Shown piece by piece: positions 32,540 to 41,187 of a DNA stretch of 44,334 bases. This DNA comes from Rhodosalinus sediminis. Lineage in GTDB: Bacteria; Pseudomonadota; Alphaproteobacteria; Rhodobacterales; Rhodobacteraceae. The first letter of the stretch is position 1; every line of letters starts with the position of its first letter. Position numbers and translations under genes: made by a program. The notes under the pieces were generated by a model. The model saw only the letters and a list, made by a program, of their open reading frames with translations, ran no database searches and had not been told where the DNA came from. The stretch is from assembly GCF_003385555.1 (NCBI RefSeq), contig NZ_QOHR01000020.1:8019-52352 (forward strand), in the 5' to 3' direction.

Positions 32540-32875
32540 TCAGCCCGCCGGCGCGGCGAGCGCGGCCTCGACGCTCGGGTGGATGGTGAAGATCCGGTCG
32601 ATCCGGGTCAGGCGGAACACCTTGTCCACCGCCGGCGTGACCGCGGCGAGCTCGAGCGTGCGGTCCTCCATCTGCTTCATCGCCGCGACGATGGCGCCGA
32701 GCCCGCTCGAATCGATGAACTCCACCGCCCCGAGGTCGAGCACCACGCGGGGCGGCGCATCGCCGCTCTCGGCGCGCATGAGATCCTTGAACCGGATCGC
32801 CACCGCGGCGTCGATCCGCGGCTCCCGCACGGCGACGATCCGCGTCGCGCCGTCGTCGCGGCTGTCGAGCTGCAT
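32540..32875 (-). CDS. STAS-domain anti-sigma-factor antagonist
   Basis: A 111-aa SpoIIAA/RsbV-like protein: VVLDLGAVEFIDSSGLGAIV holds the conserved phosphorylatable serine (Ser56 or Ser57), followed by AAMKQMEDRTLELAAVTPAV and VFRLTRIDRIFTIHPSVEAA. Unphosphorylated STAS proteins bind the kinase and release its partner. The ATG at 32875 is preceded by GGGAGGACC; an in-frame ATG 20 codons upstream gives a non-family N-terminus. It is first in the operon with the kinase gene and divergent from the thiolase. Confidence 0.9.
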   Translation of the reverse strand: MQLDSRDDGATRIVAVREPRIDAAVAIRFKDLMRAESGDAPPRVVLDLGAVEFIDSSGLGAIVAAMKQMEDRTLELAAVTPAVDKVFRLTRIDRIFTIHPSVEAALAAPAG

Positions 32876-32918
32876 GGGGCGGTCCTCCCTCCCGGTGTCG
32901 AAGTCGGCGCGAGACTGG

Positions 32919-32940
32919 ACCGGAAACCTTACCATCCGGT
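32919..32940. promoter_or_regulatory. Inverted repeat in the STAS/thiolase divergent gap
   Basis: ACCGGA (32919-32924) and TCCGGT (32935-32940) around a 10-bp AT-richer spacer, a plausible operator or promoter element. The evidence is symmetry only. Confidence 0.3.
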
Positions 32941-32970
32941 ATCCCGTCCCCGGAGAGAGGAGGGATCACG

Positions 32971-34143
32971 ATGGCAGAGGTCGTAATCGCGGGCGCGGCC
33001 CGCACGCCGATGGGCGGGCTGCAGGGCGCGCTCTCGGGCGCGCCGGCGGCGGAACTGGGCGGCGTCGCGCTCGACGCCGCGCTGGAGGCGGCGGGGCGCC
33101 CGACGGTCGACGAGGTGGTGATGGGCTGCGTCCTGCCCGCCGGTCAGGGTCAGGCGCCGGCGCGGCAGGCGGGCTTCGCCGCCGGCCTCGGCGAGGAGGT
33201 GCCGGCGACCACGCTCAACAAGATGTGCGGCTCGGGCATGAAGGCGGCGATGGTCGCCCACGATCAGATCGCGCTCGGCCATGCGCAGGTCGTCGCCGCG
33301 GGCGGCATGGAGAGCATGAGCCGCGCGCCCTATCTCCTGCCGTCGATGCGCGGGGGCGCGCGGATCGGGCACCAGCAGGCGGTCGATCACATGTTCCTCG
33401 ACGGGCTGGAGGACGCCTACGACAAGGGCCGCCTCATGGGCACCTTCGCCGAGGACTGCGCCGAGCACTACCAGTTCACCCGCGACGCGCAGGACGCCTA
33501 CGCCATCGGCTCGTTGGAGGGGGCGCTCGCCGCGCAGGAAAGCGGCGCCTTCGCCCGCGAGATCGCGCCCGTCACGCTCCGGTCGCGCAAGGGCGCGACG
33601 GTGGTCGAGGCCGACGAGCAGCCCGCGCAGGCCCGCCCCGACAAGATCCCGGAACTCAGGCCCGCCTTCCGCGAGGGCGGCACGGTGACGGCGGCGAACG
33701 CCTCCTCGATCTCCGATGGGGCGGCGGCGCTGGTGCTGGCCGACCGCGGACACGCCGAGGCCGCCGGCATGACGCCGCGCGCGCGGGTCCTCGGTCACGC
33801 GAGCCACGCGCAGGCGCCGGGCTGGTTCACCACGGCGCCGGTGCCCGCCGCGCGCAAGCTGCTGGAGCGCCTCGGCTGGCGCGTGGGCGACGTGGACCTC
33901 TGGGAGGTCAACGAGGCCTTCGCGGTGGTGCCCATGGCCTTCATGCGCGAGATGGGCCTGCCGCGCGACATCGTGAACGTGAACGGCGGCGCCTGCGCGC
34001 TCGGCCACCCGATCGGCGCCTCGGGCGCGCGGATCATGGTGACGCTCTTGAACGCGCTCGAGGCGCGGGGCCTCAAGCGGGGCATCGCCGCGATCTGCAT
34101 CGGCGGCGGCGAGGGCACCGCCATCGCGATCGAGCGGACGTGA
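32971..34143 (+). CDS. Acetyl-CoA C-acetyltransferase (thiolase)
   Basis: A 390-aa biosynthetic-type thiolase that condenses two acetyl-CoA to acetoacetyl-CoA (or the reverse). The nucleophile Cys86 is in LNKMCGSGMKAAM. NASSISDGAAALVLADRG, ALGHPIGASGARIMVTLLNA and the C-terminal catalytic region AAICIGGGEGTAIAIE are all intact. It is a single gene and could equally use acetoacetate from tyrosine breakdown or serve PHB synthesis; no phaB or atoDA is adjacent. A CGTACG palindrome starts 5 nt past its stop. Confidence 0.94.
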   Translation: MAEVVIAGAARTPMGGLQGALSGAPAAELGGVALDAALEAAGRPTVDEVVMGCVLPAGQGQAPARQAGFAAGLGEEVPATTLNKMCGSGMKAAMVAHDQIALGHAQVVAAGGMESMSRAPYLLPSMRGGARIGHQQAVDHMFLDGLEDAYDKGRLMGTFAEDCAEHYQFTRDAQDAYAIGSLEGALAAQESGAFAREIAPVTLRSRKGATVVEADEQPAQARPDKIPELRPAFREGGTVTAANASSISDGAAALVLADRGHAEAAGMTPRARVLGHASHAQAPGWFTTAPVPAARKLLERLGWRVGDVDLWEVNEAFAVVPMAFMREMGLPRDIVNVNGGACALGHPIGASGARIMVTLLNALEARGLKRGIAAICIGGGEGTAIAIERT

Positions 34144-34148
34144 GCGGG

Positions 34149-34172
34149 GCGATTTTTCGTACGAAAAATCGC
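34149..34172. repeat. CGTACG palindrome, copy 5 (pair 3)
   Basis: A perfect 24-bp palindrome: arm GCG, inner ATTTTTCGTACGAAAAAT, arm CGC. It lies 5 nt after the thiolase stop. The inner 18 bp equal copies 3 and 4. Confidence 0.9.
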
Positions 34173-34202
34173 AGCCGGGGCGCGGGCCGTCGGCGCTCGG
34201 GG

Positions 34203-34236
34203 GGCCGAAAATTCTTCGTACGAAGAATTTTCGGCC
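34203..34236. repeat. CGTACG palindrome, copy 6 (pair 3), variant core
   Basis: A perfect 34-bp palindrome with arm GGCCGAAAA, inner TTCTTCGTACGAAGAA and the mirror arm TTTTCGGCC. The centre has TTCTTC in place of TTTTTC, with the matching change on the other side. It ends 3 bp from the stop of the convergent GST gene, so each of the two genes has one palindrome next to its stop. Confidence 0.9.
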
Positions 34237-34239
34237 GGT

Positions 34240-34836
34240 TCAGCCCGGCTGGAGCTGCCCGGCCACCGCGCGGAAGGCCGGGCGCGCGCGCATCCGCTTG
34301 AGATAGGCGGCGAAGCGCGGCTCGTCCGCCGGGAAGCCCGCCGCCTTCGCCCAGCCGCCGCAATGCGCGAGCAGGAGGTCGGGCACCGTCGGCGCGCTCC
34401 CCGCGAGGTAATCGCCCGTCAGATCGTCCATCAGCCGCGCGAGCGCGCGGGCGTATTCCCACTTCAGGCTGTCCTTCACCGCCGGCACGCGCTGCGCCTC
34501 GGGCAGGACGAAGCTGTGCTTCGCGGCGGTCCAGAGCGGCGTTTCGATCTCGTCGAGGATGCGAAAGGTCATCGCGTCCTGGCGCGCGCGCTCCAGCGTG
34601 CCGGCGGGATGGGTCAGCTGCCCATGACGGTCGGCGAGATAGGTCAGGATCGCCGTCGAATCGGTAAGCGCGGCGTCCTGCGCCATCAGCACCGGCACCT
34701 TGCCAGAGGGATTCACGGCGCGCGCCGCCTCCGACCCCGGCGCGGCCGCTCGGTGCGTGTAGGGCGCGCCCAGCTCCTCCAGCATCCAGACCACGCGGAA
34801 GGCGCGGCTTTTCAGGTCGCCGATCACGGTGTACAT
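34240..34836 (-). CDS. Glutathione S-transferase-like protein
   Basis: A 198-aa GST. The thioredoxin-like N domain (YTVIGDLKSRAFRVVWMLEE, NPSGKVPVLMAQDAALTDST) has Ser in the position of the glutathione-activating residue, and a helical C domain follows (AHCGGWAKAAGFPADEPRF, YLKRMRARPAFRAV). The substrate is unknown. It is convergent with the thiolase gene and upstream of nothing on its strand. The gap to holA is 52 bp. Confidence 0.9.
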   Translation of the reverse strand: MYTVIGDLKSRAFRVVWMLEELGAPYTHRAAAPGSEAARAVNPSGKVPVLMAQDAALTDSTAILTYLADRHGQLTHPAGTLERARQDAMTFRILDEIETPLWTAAKHSFVLPEAQRVPAVKDSLKWEYARALARLMDDLTGDYLAGSAPTVPDLLLAHCGGWAKAAGFPADEPRFAAYLKRMRARPAFRAVAGQLQPG

Positions 34837-34888
34837 GGCATGTCCTCCCCGGGCCGAGCCAAACCCGGCGGCGCGCGATTGTCCAGCC

Positions 34889-35917
34889 TCAGCGCCGCCC
34901 GCGCAGATGCGCGAGCCGCAGGAGCGTGCGCTCCATCAGCGCCATCTGCGGCGCGGTCTGATTCGCCGAGCGCAGCGTGCGGTCGGTCTCGGCCAGCACC
35001 TCGAGCGCGGCCTGCAGCCGCTCGGCGCCCCAGGCGCGGGCCTGCCGCTCCATCCGGTCGCGCCGCGGCCCCCAGACCGGCGGGCGCAGCCGCGCGATGC
35101 CCTTGCCCGGCCCCTCGGGATCGGAGGCCGCGCGGTAGAGCGCGCGGAAGTGCCGCCCGGCCGCGATCGAGAGGCGGACGGGCGTCACCCCCTGCGCGGC
35201 GAGGCGCTGGATGAGCGGGCCGATCTCGCCCTCGCGCGCCTCGGCGGCGGCCTCGATCACCGCGTCGGCCTCCGCCTCGGTGGAGGCGGGCGCGAGGCGC
35301 GACACCTCCCCGGCCGAGAGCGGCGCCGGGTCGTCGAGCTTGTAGAGCGCGAGCTTCTCGAGCGTCTGGCGGAAATCGCCGGGCTCGAGCGTGCGGCCCA
35401 GCGCGAAGAGCGCGTCGAGCGCCTCGCCCGAGGCGCCGGAGAGCCCGGCGCGGACGAGCTCGGCCTGGATTTCCTCGCGCCCGGGCGGGTCGTCGTAGAT
35501 CGCGGCGGCGCGCGCGCTCTGGTGGCCCTCGAAGAGCTTGCGGAGCTTCGAGGCGGGCTTGAGCTGCCCCGCGGTGACGACGATCTGCGCGTCGCCCGGG
35601 CGCCAGGCGTCGAGCGCGGCGGCGATCGCCTCGGCCTGCCCGTCGCCCGCGTCCTCCACGAGCACGACGCGCGCGCCGGGGAAGAAGCCCTGCGCCTTGA
35701 TCGCGTCCATCAGCGCGGCCGGATCGCGGCGCAGGTCCGCCCCCGCGATTCGGGTGAGCCGCATCTCGCCCTCGCCCTCCGGCCCGATCAGCGCGGCGAC
35801 GGCCTGCTGGCGGCGGTGGGCGACGCGCATCGGGTCGGCGCCGTAGATCAGGAGGCCCGCCGCCTGCGGGTCGGGCGCGGCGCAGTAGCGCGCCACCTCC
35901 CGCGCGGCGAGCTTCAT
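34889..35917 (-). CDS. holA: DNA polymerase III subunit delta
   Basis: Clamp-loader delta subunit, which opens the beta clamp. The 342-aa protein shows AGLLIYGADPMRVAHRRQQA, GFFPGARVVLVEDAGD, LFALGRTLEPGDFRQTLEKL and the C-terminal collar region (ALEVLAETDRTLRSANQTAP, ERTLLRLAHLRGRR). Its ATG overlaps the lptE stop as ATGA. The leuS-lptE-holA order is the standard proteobacterial arrangement. Confidence 0.95.
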   Translation of the reverse strand: MKLAAREVARYCAAPDPQAAGLLIYGADPMRVAHRRQQAVAALIGPEGEGEMRLTRIAGADLRRDPAALMDAIKAQGFFPGARVVLVEDAGDGQAEAIAAALDAWRPGDAQIVVTAGQLKPASKLRKLFEGHQSARAAAIYDDPPGREEIQAELVRAGLSGASGEALDALFALGRTLEPGDFRQTLEKLALYKLDDPAPLSAGEVSRLAPASTEAEADAVIEAAAEAREGEIGPLIQRLAAQGVTPVRLSIAAGRHFRALYRAASDPEGPGKGIARLRPPVWGPRRDRMERQARAWGAERLQAALEVLAETDRTLRSANQTAPQMALMERTLLRLAHLRGRR

Positions 35918-36414
35918 GGCGCGGCCGCCCCGAGATCCGACATCAACAGCCGCTCCACCAGCCGGTCGGCGAGAAGCGTGGCGAGGCGCTCCTCCGCGTC
36001 GCGCTCGGCCGCGCGGGCGGCGAGCGGCGAACCGGTGGAGGAATAGCCGGTGAAGCCGCGCACGCGCCCCTCGGCGACGGGCTCGGCGCCGGGCGCCGCG
36101 GGGCGCAGCCGCCAGTCCGCGCGGCCGAGAAGCTGATAGCGCGTGGTGCGGCCGTCGGCGGTGGTGCCGAGGCCCTCGCGCTCCACCGTGAGGGGCGCCT
36201 CGAGCCGGTAGCGCGGCGCCTCGGCGCGGCCGAGGCGCGCCTCCAGCCGGCGGGTGAAATGGTAGCCGAGGCGCGTCTCGGGCGCCGGCACCGCGACCTG
36301 CCCCTGAAGCGTGCGGCCCGCGCCGCCCGGTCCGTAGACCGGCGCGAAGCCGCAGCCGGCGGCGAGCGCCGCGGCCGAGAGGGCGAGCAGGCGGCGGCGG
36401 TCAGAGCACCACAT
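35914..36414 (-). CDS. lptE: LPS-assembly lipoprotein LptE
   Basis: Outer-membrane lipoprotein that plugs LptD and delivers lipopolysaccharide to the cell surface. The 166-aa precursor has a lipobox LAAGC (Cys21) followed by [15 protein letters not shown]. Conserved segments include [32 protein letters not shown] and a long C-terminal helix [20 protein letters not shown]. It overlaps the leuS 3' end by 14 nt and holA by 4 nt, so all three are on one mRNA. Confidence 0.92.
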   Translation of the reverse strand: MWCSDRRRLLALSAAALAAGCGFAPVYGPGGAGRTLQGQVAVPAPETRLGYHFTRRLEARLGRAEAPRYRLEAPLTVEREGLGTTADGRTTRYQLLGRADWRLRPAAPGAEPVAEGRVRGFTGYSSTGSPLAARAAERDAEERLATLLADRLVERLLMSDLGAAAP

Positions 36415-38992
36415 TCACGATCCGGCCCGGCACGACGATCACTTTCTTCGGCGCGCCCCCGTCGAGCGCGCGCGCCACCGGCTCGCTTTCGAGGGCGGCC
36501 TTCTCGACCTCCTCCTTGCCGAGATCGCGGGGCACGGTGATCTCGCCCCGGCGCTTGCCGTTGATCTGGACGGGCAGCGTGATCTCGTCCTCGACCAGCA
36601 TCGCCGCGTCCGCGACGGGCCACGGCGCGTCGAGGATCAGCCCCTCGTGGCCGAGCGTCGCCCAGAGCTCCTCGGCGAGGTGCGGGGTCATCGGGGACAT
36701 CAGCTGCGCGAGGGCGGCGGCGGCCTGCCGCTTCGCGGCGCCGCCGGCCTCACTCTTGGCGAGCGTGTTGGTGAAGGCGTAGAGCCGCGCGATGGCGGCG
36801 TTGAAGCCGAAGCTCTCCACGCCGCCGGTGACCTCGTGGATGGTCTTGTGCATCTCGCGCAGGAGCGCCTCGTCGGCCGCTGGCGCGCCCTCCTCGGCGG
36901 GCTTCTCCGCGATCTCGGAAACGATGCGGTACACGCGGGAAAGGTGGCGGTGCGCGGCCTCGGCGCCCGCGGCGGTCCATTCCACGTCGCGCTCCGGCGG
37001 GCTGTCGGAGAGGACGAACCAGCGCACGGTGTCCGCGCCGTACTGCCGGATGATGGTGTCCGGATCGACGACGTTCTTCTTGGACTTCGACATCTTGGCG
37101 GAGGGGACGACCTCCACCTCCTCGCCGGTGTCCCTGAGGACCATACGGCCGTCGCGGTTCTCCACCGCGTCGGGGAAGTGATAGACGGGCCGGCCCTCGG
37201 CGTCCGTCGTCTGATAGATGGCGTGCGTCACCATGCCCTGCGTGAAGAGCGCCTCGAACGGCTCCTTCGCGCTCTCGGGCAGGTGGCCGCAGATGTGCAT
37301 CGCGCGGGCGAAGAAGCGTGAGTAGAGGAGGTGCAGGATCGCGTGCTCGATGCCGCCGATGTACTGGTCGACGTTCATCCAGTAGGGCGTCTCCTCCGGG
37401 TCGGTGGGCGCCTCGGCGCGCGGCGCGGTGAAGCGCGCGTAATACCACGAGCTGTCCACGAAGGTGTCCATCGTGTCCGTCTCGCGCCGGGCGGGCTTGC
37501 CGCAGGCGGGGCACTCCGTCCGCGCCCAGCTCGGGTGACGGTCGAGCGGGTTGCCGGGCACCGAGAAGTCGATGGGCGCGCCGTCCTCGTCGTAGGGCAG
37601 CGTGACCGGCAGGTTCTCCTTCTTCTCCGGCACCACGCCGCAGTCGTCGCAATGCACTACCGGGATCGGGCAGCCCCAGTAGCGTTGCCGCGAGAGGCCC
37701 CAGTCGCGCAGGCGGTACTTGGTCACGCCCTGGCCCACGCCGTTGTCCTCGCAGAAGCGGATGGCGGCCTCCACGGCCTCCTCGCCGGTCTGCTCGGTCT
37801 CGCCGGCGAAGCCGCGGATGTAAATCACGCGCTCGGACTTCGGCGGCACGAAGGCGGGGCCGCCGTCCTCGGCCAGCGGCTGGCCGTCGTCCTCGACCGG
37901 CGCGAAGGTGGAGATCACCGGCAGATCGTATTTCCGCGCGAAGTCGAGGTCGCGCGGGTCGTGCGCCGGGCAGCCGAAGATCGCGCCGGTGCCGTAGTCC
38001 ATCAGGATGAAGTTGGCGATCCAGACCGGCAGCTCCCAGCTCGTGTCGAAGGGATGGCGCACCTTGAGCCCGGTGTCGTAGCCCTTCTTCTCGGCTGTCT
38101 CCAGCTCCTCCTCGGAGGTGCCCATGCGCCGGCACTCGGCGTTGAAGGCGGCGATGCCGTCGTCGTGACGCTCGAGCGCGCGGGCGAGCGGGTGGTCCGG
38201 CGAGACGGCGACGAAGCTCGCGCCCAAGAGCGTGTCGGGCCGGGTGGTGTAGACCTCGATCCGGTCGTGGCCCTCGGCCTCCTCGACCATCGAGAAGGCG
38301 AACTGCAGGCCGCGGCTGCGCCCGATCCAGTTGGCCTGCATGGTCTTCACCTTGGCCGGCCAGTCGTCGAGGGTGTCGAGCGCGTCGAGCAGCTCCTCGG
38401 AATAGTCCGAGATGCGGAAGAACCACTGCACCAGCTCGCGCCGCTCCACGGCCGCGCCCGAGCGCCAGCCCTTGCCGTCGATCACCTGCTCGTTGGCGAG
38501 CACGGTCATGTCCACCGGGTCCCAGTTCACCACCGCCGCCTTGCGGTAGACGAGGCCCTTTTCGAGGAAGTCGAGGAAGAGCGCCTGCTGCTGGCCGTAA
38601 TACTCCGGGTCGCAGGTGGCGAACTCCCGGCTCCAGTCGATCGAGAGGCCCATCGGCTTCATCTGGTCGCGCATCTGCGCGATGTTGCCGTAGGTCCAGT
38701 CCTTGGGGTGCCCGCCCGAGGCCATCGCGGCGTTCTCCGCCGGCATGCCGAAGGCGTCCCAGCCCATCGGGTGCAGCACGTTGAAGCCCTGCGCGCGCTT
38801 GTAGCGCGCGACCACGTCGCCCATCGTGTAGTTGCGCACGTGCCCGATGTGGATGCGCCCCGAGGGATAGGGGAACATCTCGAGGACGTAGTATTTCTCG
38901 CGCGCGGGATCGGGCGCGGCGACGAAGGCGCCGGCCGCATCCCACGCCCTCTGCCATTTCGGTTCGATCTCGGCGGGCGCGTAGCGGGCCAT
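36401..38992 (-). CDS. leuS: Leucyl-tRNA synthetase
   Basis: Class I synthetase that charges tRNA-Leu. The 863-aa enzyme has the HIGH box at residues 48-51 ([19 protein letters not shown]), the CP1 editing domain ([40 protein letters not shown]), a zinc-ribbon-like insert ([24 protein letters not shown]) and KMSKS near residue 633 ([13 protein letters not shown]). The C-terminal anticodon domain ends RIVNVVL. It starts the leuS-lptE-holA operon and is divergent from the glycosyltransferase gene. Confidence 0.98.
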   Translation of the reverse strand: MARYAPAEIEPKWQRAWDAAGAFVAAPDPAREKYYVLEMFPYPSGRIHIGHVRNYTMGDVVARYKRAQGFNVLHPMGWDAFGMPAENAAMASGGHPKDWTYGNIAQMRDQMKPMGLSIDWSREFATCDPEYYGQQQALFLDFLEKGLVYRKAAVVNWDPVDMTVLANEQVIDGKGWRSGAAVERRELVQWFFRISDYSEELLDALDTLDDWPAKVKTMQANWIGRSRGLQFAFSMVEEAEGHDRIEVYTTRPDTLLGASFVAVSPDHPLARALERHDDGIAAFNAECRRMGTSEEELETAEKKGYDTGLKVRHPFDTSWELPVWIANFILMDYGTGAIFGCPAHDPRDLDFARKYDLPVISTFAPVEDDGQPLAEDGGPAFVPPKSERVIYIRGFAGETEQTGEEAVEAAIRFCEDNGVGQGVTKYRLRDWGLSRQRYWGCPIPVVHCDDCGVVPEKKENLPVTLPYDEDGAPIDFSVPGNPLDRHPSWARTECPACGKPARRETDTMDTFVDSSWYYARFTAPRAEAPTDPEETPYWMNVDQYIGGIEHAILHLLYSRFFARAMHICGHLPESAKEPFEALFTQGMVTHAIYQTTDAEGRPVYHFPDAVENRDGRMVLRDTGEEVEVVPSAKMSKSKKNVVDPDTIIRQYGADTVRWFVLSDSPPERDVEWTAAGAEAAHRHLSRVYRIVSEIAEKPAEEGAPAADEALLREMHKTIHEVTGGVESFGFNAAIARLYAFTNTLAKSEAGGAAKRQAAAALAQLMSPMTPHLAEELWATLGHEGLILDAPWPVADAAMLVEDEITLPVQINGKRRGEITVPRDLGKEEVEKAALESEPVARALDGGAPKKVIVVPGRIVNVVL

Positions 38993-39150
38993 GGGCGGTC
39001 CTCGGTTGCGGTCTCGACTGCGCCCCGGGTGATAGGCGAGGCCCGCCCGAGGGTCCAGTGCCGCGGGCCGAAAAGCGCGCGCCCGCGCGCTTGGCCCGCC
39101 GCCCCCGCGGCGCTATGCCGGGGACCAAAGCACGGGCGGCGGGCGCGGGC

Positions 39151-40410
39151 ATGGACATCCTGATCATCCATCAGAACTTTCCGGGGCAGTACAAGCACCT
39201 CGCCCCCGCGCTCGCGGCGCGCGGCGACCGGGTGGTGGCGCTGACGCTCAAGGTGACGAAGCCCGTGACCTGGCAGGGGGTGCGCGTCCTGCCCTACACG
39301 CTCCACCGCGGCAACGGGCAGAACGTGCACCCGTGGCTCGTCGATTTCGAGACGAAGCTCGTGCGGGCCGAGGCCTGCCACGGCGCGGCGACAAAGCTGC
39401 GCGAGCAGGGGCTCATGCCTGACGTGATCCTCGCCCACCCCGGCTGGGGCGAGAGCCTGTTTCTCAAGGACGTCTGGCCGGAGGCGCGGCTCGGCCTCTA
39501 CTGCGAACTCTACCACGAGGCGGGCTATCCGCACACCGGCTTCGACCCGGAGTTTCCCGGCACCGAAGGCCCGCGCGAGCCGCTGCGCCTCCGGATGAAG
39601 AACCTCAACAACCGCCTGCACTTCGAGGTGGGCGACGCCGGCCTCAGCCCGACGCGCTTTCAGGCCGACACCTTCCCGGCCCCGTTCCGCGAGCGCATCA
39701 CCGTGGCGCACGACGGGATCGACACAGACGCCGTCGCCCCAGACCCGGAGGCGCGGCTGGCGCTGGAGAGCGGGCGGACGCTCACCCGCGACGACGAGGT
39801 GATCACCTTCGTCAACCGCAACCTCGAGCCCTACCGGGGCTATCACGTCTTCATGCGCGCCCTGCCGGAGCTTCTGCGCCGCCGGCCCGCGGCGCAGGTC
39901 GTCCTCCTCGGCGGGGAGGGGACGAGCTACGGCGCGCGCCCGCCCGAGGGGCGCACGTGGAAGCAGATCTTCATCGACGAGGTGCGCGGCGGGATCGCCG
40001 ACGCCGACTGGGCGCGCGTGCATTTCCTCGGCCGGGTGCCCTACGAGCGCTTTCTCTCACTCATCAGGGTCTCCCGCGCGCATGTCTATCTCACCTACCC
40101 CTTCGTGCTCAGCTGGTCGCTGCTCGAGGCGATGAGCGCCGGCGCCGCCATCGTGGCGAGCGATGTCGCCCCCGTGCGCGAGGCGATCACCGACGGCGAG
40201 ACGGGGCTGCTGGTGGATTTCTTCGACCGGGCGGGGCTCCTCGATCGGGTGGAGGCGCTGCTGGACGACCCGGACCTGCGCACGCGGCTCGGGGCGGCGG
40301 CGCGGGCGCATGTCGCCGGGGCCTACGACCTGCGCCGCGTCGCCCTGCCCGCGCAACTCGACTGGGTGGATCGGCTGGCCCGCCTCACGCCGCGCCCGCC
40401 GCGCGACTGA
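39151..40410 (+). CDS. Glycosyltransferase family 4 protein
   Basis: A 419-aa GT-B enzyme transferring sugar from a nucleotide donor. N domain: ILIIHQNFPGQYKHLAPALA and VILAHPGWGESLFLKDVWPE. Donor-binding C domain: VITFVNRNLEPYRGYHVFMR, VHFLGRVPYERFLSLIRVSR and LSWSLLEAMSAGAAIVASDV, then ITDGETGLLVDFFD with the family Glu. It is a solitary gene without wzx, wzy or other polysaccharide genes nearby, so the acceptor is unknown. It meets the DUF3576 gene head-on, 6 bp apart. Confidence 0.92.
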   Translation: MDILIIHQNFPGQYKHLAPALAARGDRVVALTLKVTKPVTWQGVRVLPYTLHRGNGQNVHPWLVDFETKLVRAEACHGAATKLREQGLMPDVILAHPGWGESLFLKDVWPEARLGLYCELYHEAGYPHTGFDPEFPGTEGPREPLRLRMKNLNNRLHFEVGDAGLSPTRFQADTFPAPFRERITVAHDGIDTDAVAPDPEARLALESGRTLTRDDEVITFVNRNLEPYRGYHVFMRALPELLRRRPAAQVVLLGGEGTSYGARPPEGRTWKQIFIDEVRGGIADADWARVHFLGRVPYERFLSLIRVSRAHVYLTYPFVLSWSLLEAMSAGAAIVASDVAPVREAITDGETGLLVDFFDRAGLLDRVEALLDDPDLRTRLGAAARAHVAGAYDLRRVALPAQLDWVDRLARLTPRPPRD

Positions 40411-40416
40411 CCGGGA

Positions 40417-40929
40417 TCAGAAGCGGCTGTCGCGCTCGCGCAGCTGCCGGGCGCGGGCGAGGATCGCGTCCTCCACCGCGCGCTGCGTGGCGGCGTCCAC
40501 CGGGCCCGAGCGGCGCTGCAACGCCACCTTGAGCGAGCGCGCGTCGAGCGCCGGGTCCGAGACATAGACCGTCGCGCGATAGGCCGCGCCGCCGCCCGGC
40601 GGGGTGCCGTAGCCGGTGGTGATGACGCCGGTGAAGGGATCGACCGACTCGACCGGCAGGAAGCTCAGCACCTCCAGCGCGCCGTTCCAGATGTAGCGGT
40701 TGACGGCGACCGTGGTGTCGTTGCGCTGCGGGCCGAAGAGATCCCAGACGGTGGAGCGCTGGGGGCCGACGTACTCGGGGTGACCCACCGGCAGGCTGCT
40801 GCTGGCCGCGGGGCCGGAGCCGGTCTCGTCCGTCGCGCCGCCGGCGGGGCCGACCCGCTGGCCGCAGGCCGTCAGCGCGGCGAGCGCCGCCCCGGCGAAA
40901 AGCATCCGTAGTGCGCGCGATCGCGTCAT
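40417..40929 (-). CDS. DUF3576 lipoprotein
   Basis: A 170-aa envelope protein with lipobox ALTAC (Cys22) and the DUF3576 core STVWDLFGPQRNDTTVAVNR, YIWNGALEVLSFLPVESVDP and FTGVITTGYGTPPG. It continues into RATVYVSDPALDARSLKVAL and ends RQLRERDSRF. The family is conserved in alphaproteobacteria; a role in the outer membrane is inferred from the lipobox only. The ATG at 40929 gives a proper signal peptide, while an upstream in-frame ATG would spoil it. It is divergent from the porin gene. Confidence 0.9.
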   Translation of the reverse strand: MTRSRALRMLFAGAALAALTACGQRVGPAGGATDETGSGPAASSSLPVGHPEYVGPQRSTVWDLFGPQRNDTTVAVNRYIWNGALEVLSFLPVESVDPFTGVITTGYGTPPGGGAAYRATVYVSDPALDARSLKVALQRRSGPVDAATQRAVEDAILARARQLRERDSRF

Positions 40930-41187
40930 GGCCGCCCCGTCCCAGACATCGCCGCACACCTACCCAAGCGGCGACGCGCGGGCAAGGACTTTCCCCGAGG
41001 CGCCCGCGCGCGGGGGCTCGCCGGGGACGCCGGGCCATGTGTGGCAATGCTGCACCATCCGCGCCCGCTTTGCCGCAACGCCGGTCCTGCCGCTTGCGCG
41101 AAGCCCCCGAAACGCGCCAAAGACGAGCCATACCCAGACCGGGGTCCGGCCTGGGGGCGCAAGACGACAAAAGTCGAGGGAAAAACC

